Positions 55,774-64,000 of a stretch of DNA of 64,000 nt are shown one piece after another (within the stretch, counting starts at the first letter, position 1; each line of letters opens with the position of its first letter). The notes below the pieces were generated by a model. That model saw nothing but the letters and a program-made list of their open reading frames with translations. It ran no database searches and was not told the origin of the DNA. The translations under genes and the position numbers were made by a program. The stretch comes from Hyphomicrobiales bacterium (lineage in GTDB: Bacteria; Pseudomonadota; Alphaproteobacteria; Rhizobiales; Rhizobiaceae). Location of the stretch: contig UBPA01000011.1 of NCBI GenBank assembly GCA_900467185.1, positions 62,001-126,000 of the forward strand. Reading direction: 5' to 3'.

Positions 55774-56772
55774 ATGCTGCGATACATTCTCTGGCGCATC
55801 AGTGCCATGATCCCGACGCTCGTCATCATCTCGGCCCTCGTCTTCACCATCATCGAACTTCCCCCGGGCGATTATTTCGAGAGCTACATCTCGGAAATGC
55901 GCGCCCAGGGCGAAGGCGTCGATATGGCCGAGATCGAGGCGCTGCGGGCCGAATACGGCTTTGACCGCCCGCCGGTCATGCGCTACTTCCACTGGGTCGC
56001 CGGCATGCTTCAGGGCGATTTCGGCTACTCGTTCGAATACCAGCTGCCGGTCTCCGACGTCGTCGGTGACAGGCTCTGGCTGACGGTTCTTGTCTCCTTC
56101 GTCACCATCATCTTCACCTGGCTCATCGCCTTCCCGATCGGCATCTACTCGGCCACGCACCAATACAGCTGGGGCGATTATGGCCTGACCTTCCTCGGCC
56201 TGCTCGGCCTCGCGATCCCGAACTTCATGTTCGCGCTGATCCTGATGTATTTCGCCAATATGTGGTTCGGCACCTCCATCGGGCATCTGATGGACCAGAA
56301 ATATCTGTCGCAGCCGATGAGCTGGGACAAGTTCCTGTCGATCCTCGAGCACCTCTGGATCCCCGTCATCATCATCGGCACGGCGGGCACGGCCGGCATG
56401 ATCCGCCGCCTGCGTGCCAACCTTCTGGATGAGCTTCAGAAGCAATATGTGGTGACAGCGAAGGCGAAGGGGCTTCACCCCTTCCGCGCGCTGGTGAAGT
56501 ACCCGCTCCGCATGGCGCTCAACTTCTTCATCGCCGACATCGGCTCGATCCTGCCGGCCATCATCTCCGGAGCTGAAATCACGGCCATCGTGCTGTCGCT
56601 GGAAACCACAGGGCCGATGCTGATCAAGGCGCTGCAGAGCCAGGATATGTACCTTGCCGGCTCCTTCCTGATGTTCCTCGCCTTCCTCACCGTCATCGGC
56701 GTGCTCGTCTCCGACATCGCGCTGGCGCTGCTCGATCCGCGCATCCGGCTCCAGGGAGGCAGCACGAAGTGA
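55774..56772 (+). CDS. ABC importer permease, DppB/OppB type
   Basis: 332 residues. MLRYILWRISAMIPTLVIISALVFTIIELPPGDY is the OppB-type opening. The EAA loop is IRRLRANLLDELQKQYVVTAKAKGL and the end DIALALLDPRIRLQGG. Starts four bases after the binding-protein stop. Pairs with the next permease. Confidence 0.93.
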   Translation: MLRYILWRISAMIPTLVIISALVFTIIELPPGDYFESYISEMRAQGEGVDMAEIEALRAEYGFDRPPVMRYFHWVAGMLQGDFGYSFEYQLPVSDVVGDRLWLTVLVSFVTIIFTWLIAFPIGIYSATHQYSWGDYGLTFLGLLGLAIPNFMFALILMYFANMWFGTSIGHLMDQKYLSQPMSWDKFLSILEHLWIPVIIIGTAGTAGMIRRLRANLLDELQKQYVVTAKAKGLHPFRALVKYPLRMALNFFIADIGSILPAIISGAEITAIVLSLETTGPMLIKALQSQDMYLAGSFLMFLAFLTVIGVLVSDIALALLDPRIRLQGGSTK

Positions 56773-57986
56773 CCGCACCGCATCTGCCGTCCACCACCAC
56801 CCCCGGCGGGCCACCCGCCTGCCTGCCTGCACCCGGCCAGCCGCTGACGCACTTCGTTTCCGCCGCCCCCTTCGATCCGATGGCCGTGGAAACGATGAGC
56901 GAGGAGCAGAGGCACGCCTACGAGGCTTCCCAGCTCCAGCTGATGTGGTGGAAGTTCAAGCGCCACAGGGTCGCCGTCGCCTCGCTCGTCTTCCTCGTGG
57001 TGCTCTACGCGATGGTCACCATCGTCGAGTTCCTGGCGCCCTACAACCTGCACACCCGCAACGTCGATTTCATCCATGCGCCACCACAGCAGGTGCACCT
57101 GTTCGACGACGGCCAGTTCGTCGGCCCCTTCGTCTACGGCCGCACGATGAACCTCGACATGGACACGTTGCGCCGGGTCTACACGGAAGATCCCGAGCGG
57201 ATCGAGAAGCTGCGCTTCTTCTGCAGCGGCGACGCCTACAATTTCTGGGGCCTCGTTCCTGCCTCGCTCCACCTCGTCTGCCCGGCCGAGGGCGGGCAGT
57301 TCTTCATGCTCGGCAGCGATCGGCTCGGCCGCGACGTGCTGTCGCGCATTCTCTACGGCGCCCGCATCTCGCTCACCATCGGCCTCCTCGGCGTGACGAT
57401 GAGCTTCATCCTCGGCATCGTCATCGGCGGCCTTGCCGGCTACAAGGGCGGCGTCTTCGACCTCATCGTCCAGCGCGTCATCGAGGTGTTGCAGTCGATC
57501 CCGAGCATTCCGCTCTGGATGGCGCTGGCGGCCATCATGCCGGTGACATGGAGCCCCCTCGTCATCTATCTCGGCATCACCGCCATCCTCGGTCTTCTCG
57601 ACTGGACGGGCCTTGCCCGCGCGGTGCGCTCCAAGCTTCTGGCCCTGCGCGAGGAGGATTACGTGCTCGCGGCACAGCTGATGGGGGCAAAGACCAGCCG
57701 CATCATCGGCCGCCACCTCGTGCCCGGCTTCATGTCGCATCTGATCGCCAGCGCGACCATGTCGATCCCGGCGATGATTCTCGGCGAAACCGCCTTGAGT
57801 TTCCTCGGTCTCGGCCTCCGTCCCCCCATCACCAGCTGGGGCATTCTCCTGACGGAAGCGCGCAGCGTCAGTACCATCGCCTTTTATCCATGGTTGCTCT
57901 ACCCAACCATCCCGGTCATTCTCGTCATCCTGGCCTTTAACTTTCTGGGCGACGGCCTTAGAGATGCGGCTGATCCGTACAAGTGA
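56769..57986 (+). CDS. ABC importer permease, DppC/OppC type with large insertion
   Basis: 405 residues, about 100 more than standard DppC. After the first helix (VAVASLVFLVVLYAMVTIVEFLAPY) there is a periplasmic insertion of about 90 residues with two cysteines (FFCSGDAYNFWG, LVCPAEGG), before FFMLGSDRLGRDVLSRILYGARISLTIGL, the OppC core. The GTG start overlaps the previous stop. The insertion may contact the large binding protein. Forms the channel with the previous permease. Confidence 0.92.
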   Translation: MTAPHLPSTTTPGGPPACLPAPGQPLTHFVSAAPFDPMAVETMSEEQRHAYEASQLQLMWWKFKRHRVAVASLVFLVVLYAMVTIVEFLAPYNLHTRNVDFIHAPPQQVHLFDDGQFVGPFVYGRTMNLDMDTLRRVYTEDPERIEKLRFFCSGDAYNFWGLVPASLHLVCPAEGGQFFMLGSDRLGRDVLSRILYGARISLTIGLLGVTMSFILGIVIGGLAGYKGGVFDLIVQRVIEVLQSIPSIPLWMALAAIMPVTWSPLVIYLGITAILGLLDWTGLARAVRSKLLALREEDYVLAAQLMGAKTSRIIGRHLVPGFMSHLIASATMSIPAMILGETALSFLGLGLRPPITSWGILLTEARSVSTIAFYPWLLYPTIPVILVILAFNFLGDGLRDAADPYK

Positions 57987-58031
57987 GTTTTTCATGGTGA
58001 TGAAGCCTGCCCTGCGCGTGGAGCCGTGCCG

Positions 58032-59240
58032 ATGACGCGTCGCATCGAGAATGCCCGCATCCTCATGTACAGCCACGATACGTTCGGTCTCGGCCATTTG
58101 CGGCGATGCCGGGCCATCGCGCATGCGCTGGTCGAGGACTATCGCGGCTTGCAGGTCCTGATCATTTCCGGCGCGACCATCGCCGGGGCCTATGATTACC
58201 GGGCCCGCGTCGATTTCGTGAAGATCCCGAGCGTGATTAAGCTGCGCAACGGCGAATACACCCCGATGGATCGGCATATCGATCTGAACGAGACGCTGAA
58301 GATGCGCCGCTCGATCATCCGGCACACAGCCGAGACCTTCAAGCCCGACATCTTCATCGTGGACAAGGAGCCGATGGGGCTGCGCGGCGAGGTCGAGGAC
58401 ACGCTGTCCTACCTGAAGCATCAGGGCACGACGCTGGTGCTCGGCCTGCGCGAGGTCATGGATGCGCCGCACCTGCTCGACGCCGAGTGGAAGCGCAACG
58501 ACGTGATGCGCAAGATCGGCCAGTTCTACGACACGGTCTGGGTCTACGGCCCGCCGGATTTCTACGATCCGCTCGTCGGTCTGGACGTACCGCCACAGGT
58601 CCGCGCCCGGATGGATTTCGTCGGCTTCCTCCAGCGCAGCGTCTCGCTCGACGTCAGCTCCGAGCACAAGCCGAAGGGCGACTACATCCTGATCACCACC
58701 GGCGGCGGCGGCGACGGCTCCGACCTCGTCCACGACGTGGTGGACGCCTACCGCGCCGACCCGACCTTGACGCACCCCTCCTTCGTCGTCCTCGGCCCCT
58801 ACATGCCGGCCAAGCAGCGTCACAAGCTGCTGTCGAAATGCGCGCTGACGCCACATCTGCAGGTGATCGAGTTCGACAACCGCATGGAGGAACTGATCGC
58901 CAATGCCAGCGGCGTCGTCGCCATGGGCGGCTACAACACCTATTGCGAAATCCTCTCCTTCGACAAACCGGCCCTGATCGTCCCACGCGTCGTCCCGCGC
59001 GAGGAGCAGCTGATCCGCGCCCGCCGCGCCAGCGAACTCGGGCTCGTCGACATGCTGCTGCCGCAGGAGGCCGCCGACCCCAAGCGGCTGGCTGCAGCCC
59101 TTCATGCCCTGCCGCACCGCGCGCCACCCTCCCACCATGCCAGCAACATGCATCTCGATGGCCTGAGTAATATTTCCCGGATCGTCGGCAACATGCTAGA
59201 CGGGCGCGATCGCGACCATTTGAGCGTCGTCAAGGCCTGA
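58032..59240 (+). CDS. MurG-like glycosyltransferase (COG4671-type), first copy
   Basis: 402 residues. N-terminal ARILMYSHDTFGLGHLRRCRAIAHAL and C-terminal ATASGVVAMGGYNTYCEI-like region (ANASGVVAMGGYNTYCEILSFDKPALIVPRVVPREEQLIRA) fit the GT-B fold of the Glyco_tran_28 group. A sugar is transferred from a nucleotide donor to an unknown acceptor. ATG 58032 is chosen over GTG 58026 because GGAG at 58020-58023 gives proper spacing. Follows the permease by 45 bases; probably cotranscribed. Confidence 0.83.
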   Translation: MTRRIENARILMYSHDTFGLGHLRRCRAIAHALVEDYRGLQVLIISGATIAGAYDYRARVDFVKIPSVIKLRNGEYTPMDRHIDLNETLKMRRSIIRHTAETFKPDIFIVDKEPMGLRGEVEDTLSYLKHQGTTLVLGLREVMDAPHLLDAEWKRNDVMRKIGQFYDTVWVYGPPDFYDPLVGLDVPPQVRARMDFVGFLQRSVSLDVSSEHKPKGDYILITTGGGGDGSDLVHDVVDAYRADPTLTHPSFVVLGPYMPAKQRHKLLSKCALTPHLQVIEFDNRMEELIANASGVVAMGGYNTYCEILSFDKPALIVPRVVPREEQLIRARRASELGLVDMLLPQEAADPKRLAAALHALPHRAPPSHHASNMHLDGLSNISRIVGNMLDGRDRDHLSVVKA

Positions 59241-59246
59241 AACGTC

Positions 59247-60491
59247 ATGCAAAGCCGCAAGATCGTCGTCATCCTGAAGGGCTATCCGCGCCTGTCGGAA
59301 ACCTTCATCGCGCAGGAACTGCTGGGGTTGGAGCAATCGGGGCTGGAGCTGTCCCTGATCTCGATGCGCCACCCGACCGACAGGAAGCGCCATCCCGTTC
59401 ACGACGAGATCCGCGCGCCGGTTCTCTATCTCCCGGAATATCTGCATCAGGAGCCCCTGCGCGTGCTGCGGGGCCTGTGGGCGGCGGTCCGGCGTCCCGG
59501 TTTCCGCACGGCCTTTGCCGCCTTCCGCCGCGATCTCGCCCGCGACATCTCGCGCAACCGGGTCCGCCGCTTCGGGCAGGCCGCCGTTCTCGCCGCCGAA
59601 TGGCCGAAGGGGGGCAATTGGCTGCACGCCCACTTCATCCATACCCCCGCCTCCGTCGCCGCCTATACCAGCCTCCTCACCGGCATTCCCTGGACATGCT
59701 CGGCCCATGCCAAGGACATCTGGACCTCGCCCGACTGGGAGCTGGCCGACAAGCTCGCCACCAATCGCTGGACGGTCACCTGCACCGAAACCGGCTTCCA
59801 CCACCTGCGCACGCTGGCCGCAGACAAGACGACCGTGCATCTGAGTTATCACGGGCTCGATCTCGCCCGCTTCGCGCCCTTCACGCAGCAGCGCCGCCCG
59901 CGCGACGGCAGCGACCCGGCCGATCCCGTCGTCATCCTCAGCGTCGGCCGCGCCGTGGAGAAAAAGGGGTACGACCTGCTCCTCAAGGCCTTAGCAAGCC
60001 TGCCGGCCGATCTCGCCTGGCGCTTCGTCCATATCGGCGGCGGCACGCTCGCCAAATCCCTGAAGGACATGGCGACCGACCTGGGCATCGCCGATCGCAT
60101 CGACTGGCTGGGCGCGATGGCGCAGGAAGACGTGCTCGCACGCTACCGGACCTCCGACATCTTCGCCCTCGCCTGCCGCATCGGCGCGGACGGCGACCGC
60201 GACGGCCTGCCGAACGTGATCGTTGAGGCCTCCAGCCAGCGCCTCGTCTGCCTGTCCACGACGATCTCCGGCGTGCCCGAGCTTCTGTCCGACGGCGAAA
60301 ACGGCCTGCTCGTGCCTCCCGAGGATCCCGAGGCCATCGCCAACGCCCTGGAGCGCGCCATCCGCGATCCCGAGCTGCGCAAGCGGCTGGGGGACGCCGC
60401 GGAACGGCGCGTCCGCCAGGACTTCGACTACCACACCAGCATCACCCAGCTTCGCAATCTCTTTGAAACCGAATGGCGGACAGCCGAATGA
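59247..60491 (+). CDS. Glycosyltransferase family 4
   Basis: 414 residues, GT-B fold. Opening ILKGYPRLSETFIAQELLGLEQSG is typical of a GT4 clade of alphaproteobacteria. The donor-binding half contains ILSVGRAVEKKGYDLLLKAL and the E-x7-E type motif in DGLPNVIVEASSQRLVCLSTTISGVPELLSDGENG. No membrane helix, so it probably acts at the inner face of the membrane. Six bases after the previous gene; overlaps the next by ATGA. Confidence 0.9.
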   Translation: MQSRKIVVILKGYPRLSETFIAQELLGLEQSGLELSLISMRHPTDRKRHPVHDEIRAPVLYLPEYLHQEPLRVLRGLWAAVRRPGFRTAFAAFRRDLARDISRNRVRRFGQAAVLAAEWPKGGNWLHAHFIHTPASVAAYTSLLTGIPWTCSAHAKDIWTSPDWELADKLATNRWTVTCTETGFHHLRTLAADKTTVHLSYHGLDLARFAPFTQQRRPRDGSDPADPVVILSVGRAVEKKGYDLLLKALASLPADLAWRFVHIGGGTLAKSLKDMATDLGIADRIDWLGAMAQEDVLARYRTSDIFALACRIGADGDRDGLPNVIVEASSQRLVCLSTTISGVPELLSDGENGLLVPPEDPEAIANALERAIRDPELRKRLGDAAERRVRQDFDYHTSITQLRNLFETEWRTAE

Positions 60492-61633
60492 CCGATCCGG
60501 ACACGAAACGCGTTCTCTTCTACGTCCAGCACCTGCTCGGCATCGGCCACCTGACGCGCGCGAGCCGCATCGCCAATGCGCTGGCCGTGCGCGGCTTCGA
60601 CGTGACGGTCGTCACCGGCGGCAAGCCGGTCGCAGGCTTTCCTGGCCCCGCCGTCCGCCACATCGCCCTGCCGCCCGTGGTTTCCAGCGACGAGGGGTTT
60701 TCGGCGCTGCAGGACATGGACGGCAACCCGGTGGATGACGCCTTCCGCGACATGCGCCGCGACCGTCTGCTCGCCATCCTCCAGGAGATCAGGCCGCATG
60801 CCATCCTCACCGAGGCCTTCCCCTTCGGCCGGCGCCAGATGCGTTTCGAGCTTCTGCCCTTCCTCGACGCAGCCCGCGCCATGCCCGAGCCGCCCAAAAT
60901 CTTCGCCTCCGTGCGCGATATCCTGCAGAAGCGCCCGAAGCCGGAGCGCGACCGCGAGACGGTGGACTATATCGACCGCTACTTCGACCGCATCCTCATC
61001 CATGGCGACCCGACCTTCGCAAGGCTGGAGGAGACCTTTCCCCATGCCGACGAGATCGCCGACAAGGTCGTCTATACCGGCCTCGTCGCCCCGCCGCGGC
61101 CCGAGGCCCCGGCAGACCGTTTCGAGGTGATCGTCTCGGCCGGCGGCGGCGCGGTCGGCCGGCACGTGCTGCACGCGGTCGTCGGCGCCACCGCCATTCT
61201 CCGGCCGGAAAAGCCGTGGGCCCTGATCACGGGGCCGAACCTGGCGCAGGCCGACCATGATGCGATCGCCGCCGGCGTCGTCGGCAATGTCGCAGTCTTC
61301 CGCTTCCGCCCGGATTTCGCGAGCCTCCTTTCGGGCGCGCAGCTTTCCGTGTCCCAGGCCGGCTACAACACCGTCTGCGACATTCTGCGGGCCCGCTGCC
61401 GGGCGATCGTCGTGCCGTTCACCACAGGCGGCGAGACGGAACAGGCGGCGCGCGCGGAACGGCTGGAACGTCTCGGCCTCGTCACGGCGCTCGGCGATGC
61501 CGAGCTGTCCGCCGAGCGGATCGCCACCGCTATCCGCGCCGGTCTCGACGCCCCGGCCTTCCCGGCAGGCGATCTTTCGATCGACCTCGAAGGTGCCGAC
61601 AGGACGGCCGATGTCCTGCGCGACATGCTGTAG
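60488..61633 (+). CDS. MurG-like glycosyltransferase (COG4671-type), second copy
   Basis: 381 residues. VLFYVQHLLGIGHLTRASRIANAL parallels the opening of the gene at 58032, and the C-terminal half has AQLSVSQAGYNTVCDILRARCRAIVVPFTTGGETEQAARAERL, a donor-site signature of the group. The two copies are distant paralogues. ATG 60488 overlaps the previous stop (ATGA). Confidence 0.85.
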   Translation: MTDPDTKRVLFYVQHLLGIGHLTRASRIANALAVRGFDVTVVTGGKPVAGFPGPAVRHIALPPVVSSDEGFSALQDMDGNPVDDAFRDMRRDRLLAILQEIRPHAILTEAFPFGRRQMRFELLPFLDAARAMPEPPKIFASVRDILQKRPKPERDRETVDYIDRYFDRILIHGDPTFARLEETFPHADEIADKVVYTGLVAPPRPEAPADRFEVIVSAGGGAVGRHVLHAVVGATAILRPEKPWALITGPNLAQADHDAIAAGVVGNVAVFRFRPDFASLLSGAQLSVSQAGYNTVCDILRARCRAIVVPFTTGGETEQAARAERLERLGLVTALGDAELSAERIATAIRAGLDAPAFPAGDLSIDLEGADRTADVLRDML

Positions 61634-61790
61634 CTCCCGCCACGGCGGCATCGCTTCTCATGCAGTGTAAGACAACGCTTTTGCGGGTGGTTTTCCCACC
61701 ATCACTGCTATAGATTCCATCGGAACGGAGGAGACAGACGAGCACCTGGTCCGCCGCGTCGTCTCCGCTTCGTCTCGATGGCAGCCTTTC

Positions 61791-64000
61791 ATGGATATCC
61801 GCCTTACCCGTTACATCTGGACCCACACGCGCAAGCAGCAACTGTGGATCCTCATGATCGTCGCCATCTCGATGATCCCCTACTTCCTGTCGTTCGACCT
61901 GCCCAAGCAGATCGTCAACGGACCCATCCAGGGAAAGGGTTTCGAGCAGCCGGGCGCCACCGAGCGCTTCTTCGACATCTCCTTCTCCCTGCCCTGGATC
62001 GGCAACGTCACGCTGTTCAACGGCATCGACCTGACGCGCATGGAAACGCTCTACGCCCTCAGCGTCGTCTTCCTTCTGCTCGTCATCATCAACGGCCTCT
62101 TCAAGCTCTACATCAACACCTATAAGGGCCGGCTCGGCGAGCGCCTGCTGCGCCGCATCCGCTTCGAGCTCGTCGATCGCATCCTCCGCTTCCCGCCGAC
62201 CCAGTTCAAGCGCATGAAGGGAGCGGAAGTCTCGTCCATGGTCAAGGACGAGGTGGAGCCGCTCGGCGGCTTCACGGGCGACGCCTTCGTCTCGCCGGCC
62301 CTGCTCGGGGGGCAGGCCCTGACGGCGCTCGCCTTCATCTTCATGCAGAATATGTGGCTTGGCTTCATCGCCGCCTTCATGGTCGGCATCCAGGCGACGA
62401 TCATCCCGCGCATGCGCCGTCGCCTGCTGGTGCTCGGCCGCGAGCGCCAGATCACCGCACGCGAGCTTGCCGGCCGCGTCAGCGAGATCGTGGACGGCAT
62501 CAGCACCATCCATGCCTACGACACCTCGAACTACGAGCGCGCCGATGTGGCCGCTAGGCTGGGGCGGATCTACAAGATCCGCTACGATCTCTACCAGTGG
62601 AAGTTCATGGTGAAGTTCATCAACAACTTCCTGGCACAGCTGACGCCCTTCCTGTTCTACTGCATCGGCGGCTATCTCGCGCTGCGCGGACAGCTCGACA
62701 TCGGCCAGCTCGTCGCCGTCATCAGCGCCTACAAGGACCTGCCCGGCCCGCTGAAGGAGCTGATCGACTGGGACCAGCTGCGCCAGGACGTGCAGGTGAA
62801 ATATGTCCAGGTCGTCGAGCAGTTCACGGTCGAGCCGCTGATCGACCCCAAGATCCAGGCCATTTCGGCCGGTGCCCTCGCCGCCGGCGCCGTAGCCGTC
62901 GGTGCGGGCCTTGCCGGTCGTGCGGCAGCCGACAGCCGTGAAGGAGACGATCCGTGCGGCGCCCTTGCAGCCTCCGGCCTGACCCTTGCCGACGACAGCG
63001 GCGCCCGCCTGCTGGAGCATGTCTCGGTCGAGATCACGCCCGGGGAGAAGGTGGCGATCATCGGCGGAGCGGCCAGCGGCGGCGACGTGCTGGCGGAAGC
63101 CTTTGGCCGCCTGATCTGGCCGGAAGGCGGCAAGGTGACGCTCGGCGGCGAAGACCTGCTGCACATGCCGGAATCCGTCGTCGGCCGGGCCATCACCTAC
63201 GCCTCGTCGGACACCTACTTCTTCTACGGTTCGCTGCGCGACAACCTGCTTTACGGCCTGAAGCACGCACCCCTGGCGGCCGCCACCTACGAGGGCAGCC
63301 TTGCCACCCATCGCAAATGGGAGGTGACGGAAGCCAAGCTTGCCGGCAATCCCGACTACGACGTCAACGGCGACTGGATCGACTATACCGCGGCGGGCGC
63401 GACGCAGGCCGAGGATCTCTTCCCCTCGATCCTCGCCGTGCTCGACACGGTGCAGCTGTCGAAGGACATTCTGGACCTGGCCCTGCGCACCAATATCGAC
63501 CCGGCAGACCGGCCGGACTTTGCCGCCAGCATCGTCGATATGCGCCAGGCGCTGCGCGAGGAGCTGGAAGAAGCCGGCCTCAACGGGCTGATCGCCTATT
63601 TCGAGCCCGGCGAGTACAATATGGAAGCCACCGTCGGCGAGAACCTGCTGTTCGGCACGGCGACCGCCCCGAGCGTGGCCGGCCGCGCCATCGCCAAGAA
63701 CCCCTATTTCCGCAAGGTCGTCTCGGAAACCGGCATCGACCGGGTGCTGTTCGACATGGGTTACCAGATCGCCGAAAACGCGGTCGAACTCTTCGCCGAC
63801 CTGCCGCCGGACCACCCGTTCTTCCAGCAGCTGACCTTCATGACGGCCGACGATATCCCGGCCTACCAGCTGCTGCTGCAGAAATATGCCGGCAAGGGGC
63901 TGGAGACCGCGACGGAGGACGATCGCTACCAGATCATCCGCCTGAGCTTCAACTATGTCGAGCCCCGCCACCGCTTCGGTCTCCTGACCGAAGAGCTGAT
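61791..64000 (+). CDS. ABC exporter (membrane plus ATPase domains), degenerate Walker A; runs off the window
   Basis: 736 residues visible, no stop before the end. Residues 20-340 form an ABC exporter membrane domain (IMIVAISMIPYFLSFDLPKQIVNG-like helices; GRVSEIVDGISTIHAYDTSNYERA coupling region). An Ala/Gly-rich linker (360-382) precedes an ATPase-like domain (GARLLEHVSVEITPGEKVAII). Its P-loop reads GGAASGGDV (residues 425-433), lacking the GK[ST]; a YASSDTYFFYGSLRDNLLYG segment resembles the region after the Q-loop. A second ATPase domain may lie outside. Context suggests export of a glycan or glycolipid. ATG 61778 is out of frame. Confidence 0.85.
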   Translation, partial: MDIRLTRYIWTHTRKQQLWILMIVAISMIPYFLSFDLPKQIVNGPIQGKGFEQPGATERFFDISFSLPWIGNVTLFNGIDLTRMETLYALSVVFLLLVIINGLFKLYINTYKGRLGERLLRRIRFELVDRILRFPPTQFKRMKGAEVSSMVKDEVEPLGGFTGDAFVSPALLGGQALTALAFIFMQNMWLGFIAAFMVGIQATIIPRMRRRLLVLGRERQITARELAGRVSEIVDGISTIHAYDTSNYERADVAARLGRIYKIRYDLYQWKFMVKFINNFLAQLTPFLFYCIGGYLALRGQLDIGQLVAVISAYKDLPGPLKELIDWDQLRQDVQVKYVQVVEQFTVEPLIDPKIQAISAGALAAGAVAVGAGLAGRAAADSREGDDPCGALAASGLTLADDSGARLLEHVSVEITPGEKVAIIGGAASGGDVLAEAFGRLIWPEGGKVTLGGEDLLHMPESVVGRAITYASSDTYFFYGSLRDNLLYGLKHAPLAAATYEGSLATHRKWEVTEAKLAGNPDYDVNGDWIDYTAAGATQAEDLFPSILAVLDTVQLSKDILDLALRTNIDPADRPDFAASIVDMRQALREELEEAGLNGLIAYFEPGEYNMEATVGENLLFGTATAPSVAGRAIAKNPYFRKVVSETGIDRVLFDMGYQIAENAVELFADLPPDHPFFQQLTFMTADDIPAYQLLLQKYAGKGLETATEDDRYQIIRLSFNYVEPRHRFGLLTEEL

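Noticed and set aside
61530-63971. Very long minus-strand open frame opposite the exporter gene
   Set aside because: Composition is typical of an antisense shadow; the plus strand encodes clear ABC exporter motifs.

Overview
The window is a GC-rich chromosomal segment from an alphaproteobacterium, most likely one of the Rhizobiaceae (Rhizobium/Agrobacterium/Shinella-like). This placement is inferred from gene content: urea-transport and urease genes in one head-to-tail block with the accessory genes usual in rhizobia, a branched-chain amino acid transporter carrying a DUF6867 gene, an HWE-family sensor kinase, EcfG-type promoter motifs, and palindromic mosaic repeats of the RIME kind. No rRNA, tRNA, CRISPR array, insertion sequence or prophage was seen. 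Coding density is high, and many neighbouring genes overlap by 1-8 bases.

Layout. 1-4100: end of an unknown gene, then an ABC importer (ATPase, two permeases, NMT1/THI5-like binding protein) closed by a terminator. 4392-8985: RND efflux adaptor and pump. 9201-23492 (minus strand): a nitrogen block reading urtA, urtB, urtC, urtD, urtE, ureD, ureA, DUF1272, ureB, DUF1311, a urease-associated protein, an AbrB/PIN toxin-antitoxin pair, ureC, DUF2459, ureE, ureF, ureG. 23706-28060 (plus): divergent from urtA, a hybrid histidine kinase fused to an NCS1 purine/cytosine-permease-like domain, followed by a LuxR-type response regulator; two adjoining palindromes lie in the shared promoter region. 28093-34153: a GNAT acetyltransferase and the livHMGF-DUF6867-livK block (minus).

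34626-48804: a mixed region with cysQ, a DUF2793 phage-like protein, single receivers, a Crp/Fnr regulator, a short-chain dehydrogenase coupled to a dioxygenase-esterase fusion, a DUF3833 protein, an aminotransferase, two small genes, an HWE kinase, two methyltransferases and a DUF3095 cyclase-like protein. Three sites match the rhizobial general-stress (RpoE2/EcfG) promoter pattern. 48809-64000: a nucleotide-sugar dehydrogenase, a class III cyclase, a Dpp/Opp-type ABC importer whose two ATPases are fused in one protein, three glycosyltransferases, and the start of an ABC exporter whose first ATPase domain has lost the Walker A lysine.

How it works together. The 9-28 kb region is a urea module: UrtABCDE imports urea, UreABC hydrolyses it and UreDEFG load nickel. 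The transporter-fused kinase and its regulator are placed to control it, though this is inferred from position only. The 52-64 kb region looks like a glycan or glycolipid assembly and transport locus of unknown product and is the least explained multi-gene unit here. The most unusual single observations are the toxin-antitoxin pair embedded directly upstream of ureC, the NCS1-kinase fusion with a cysteine cluster, the two-VOC plus esterase fusion, and the exporter with the degenerate ATP site.
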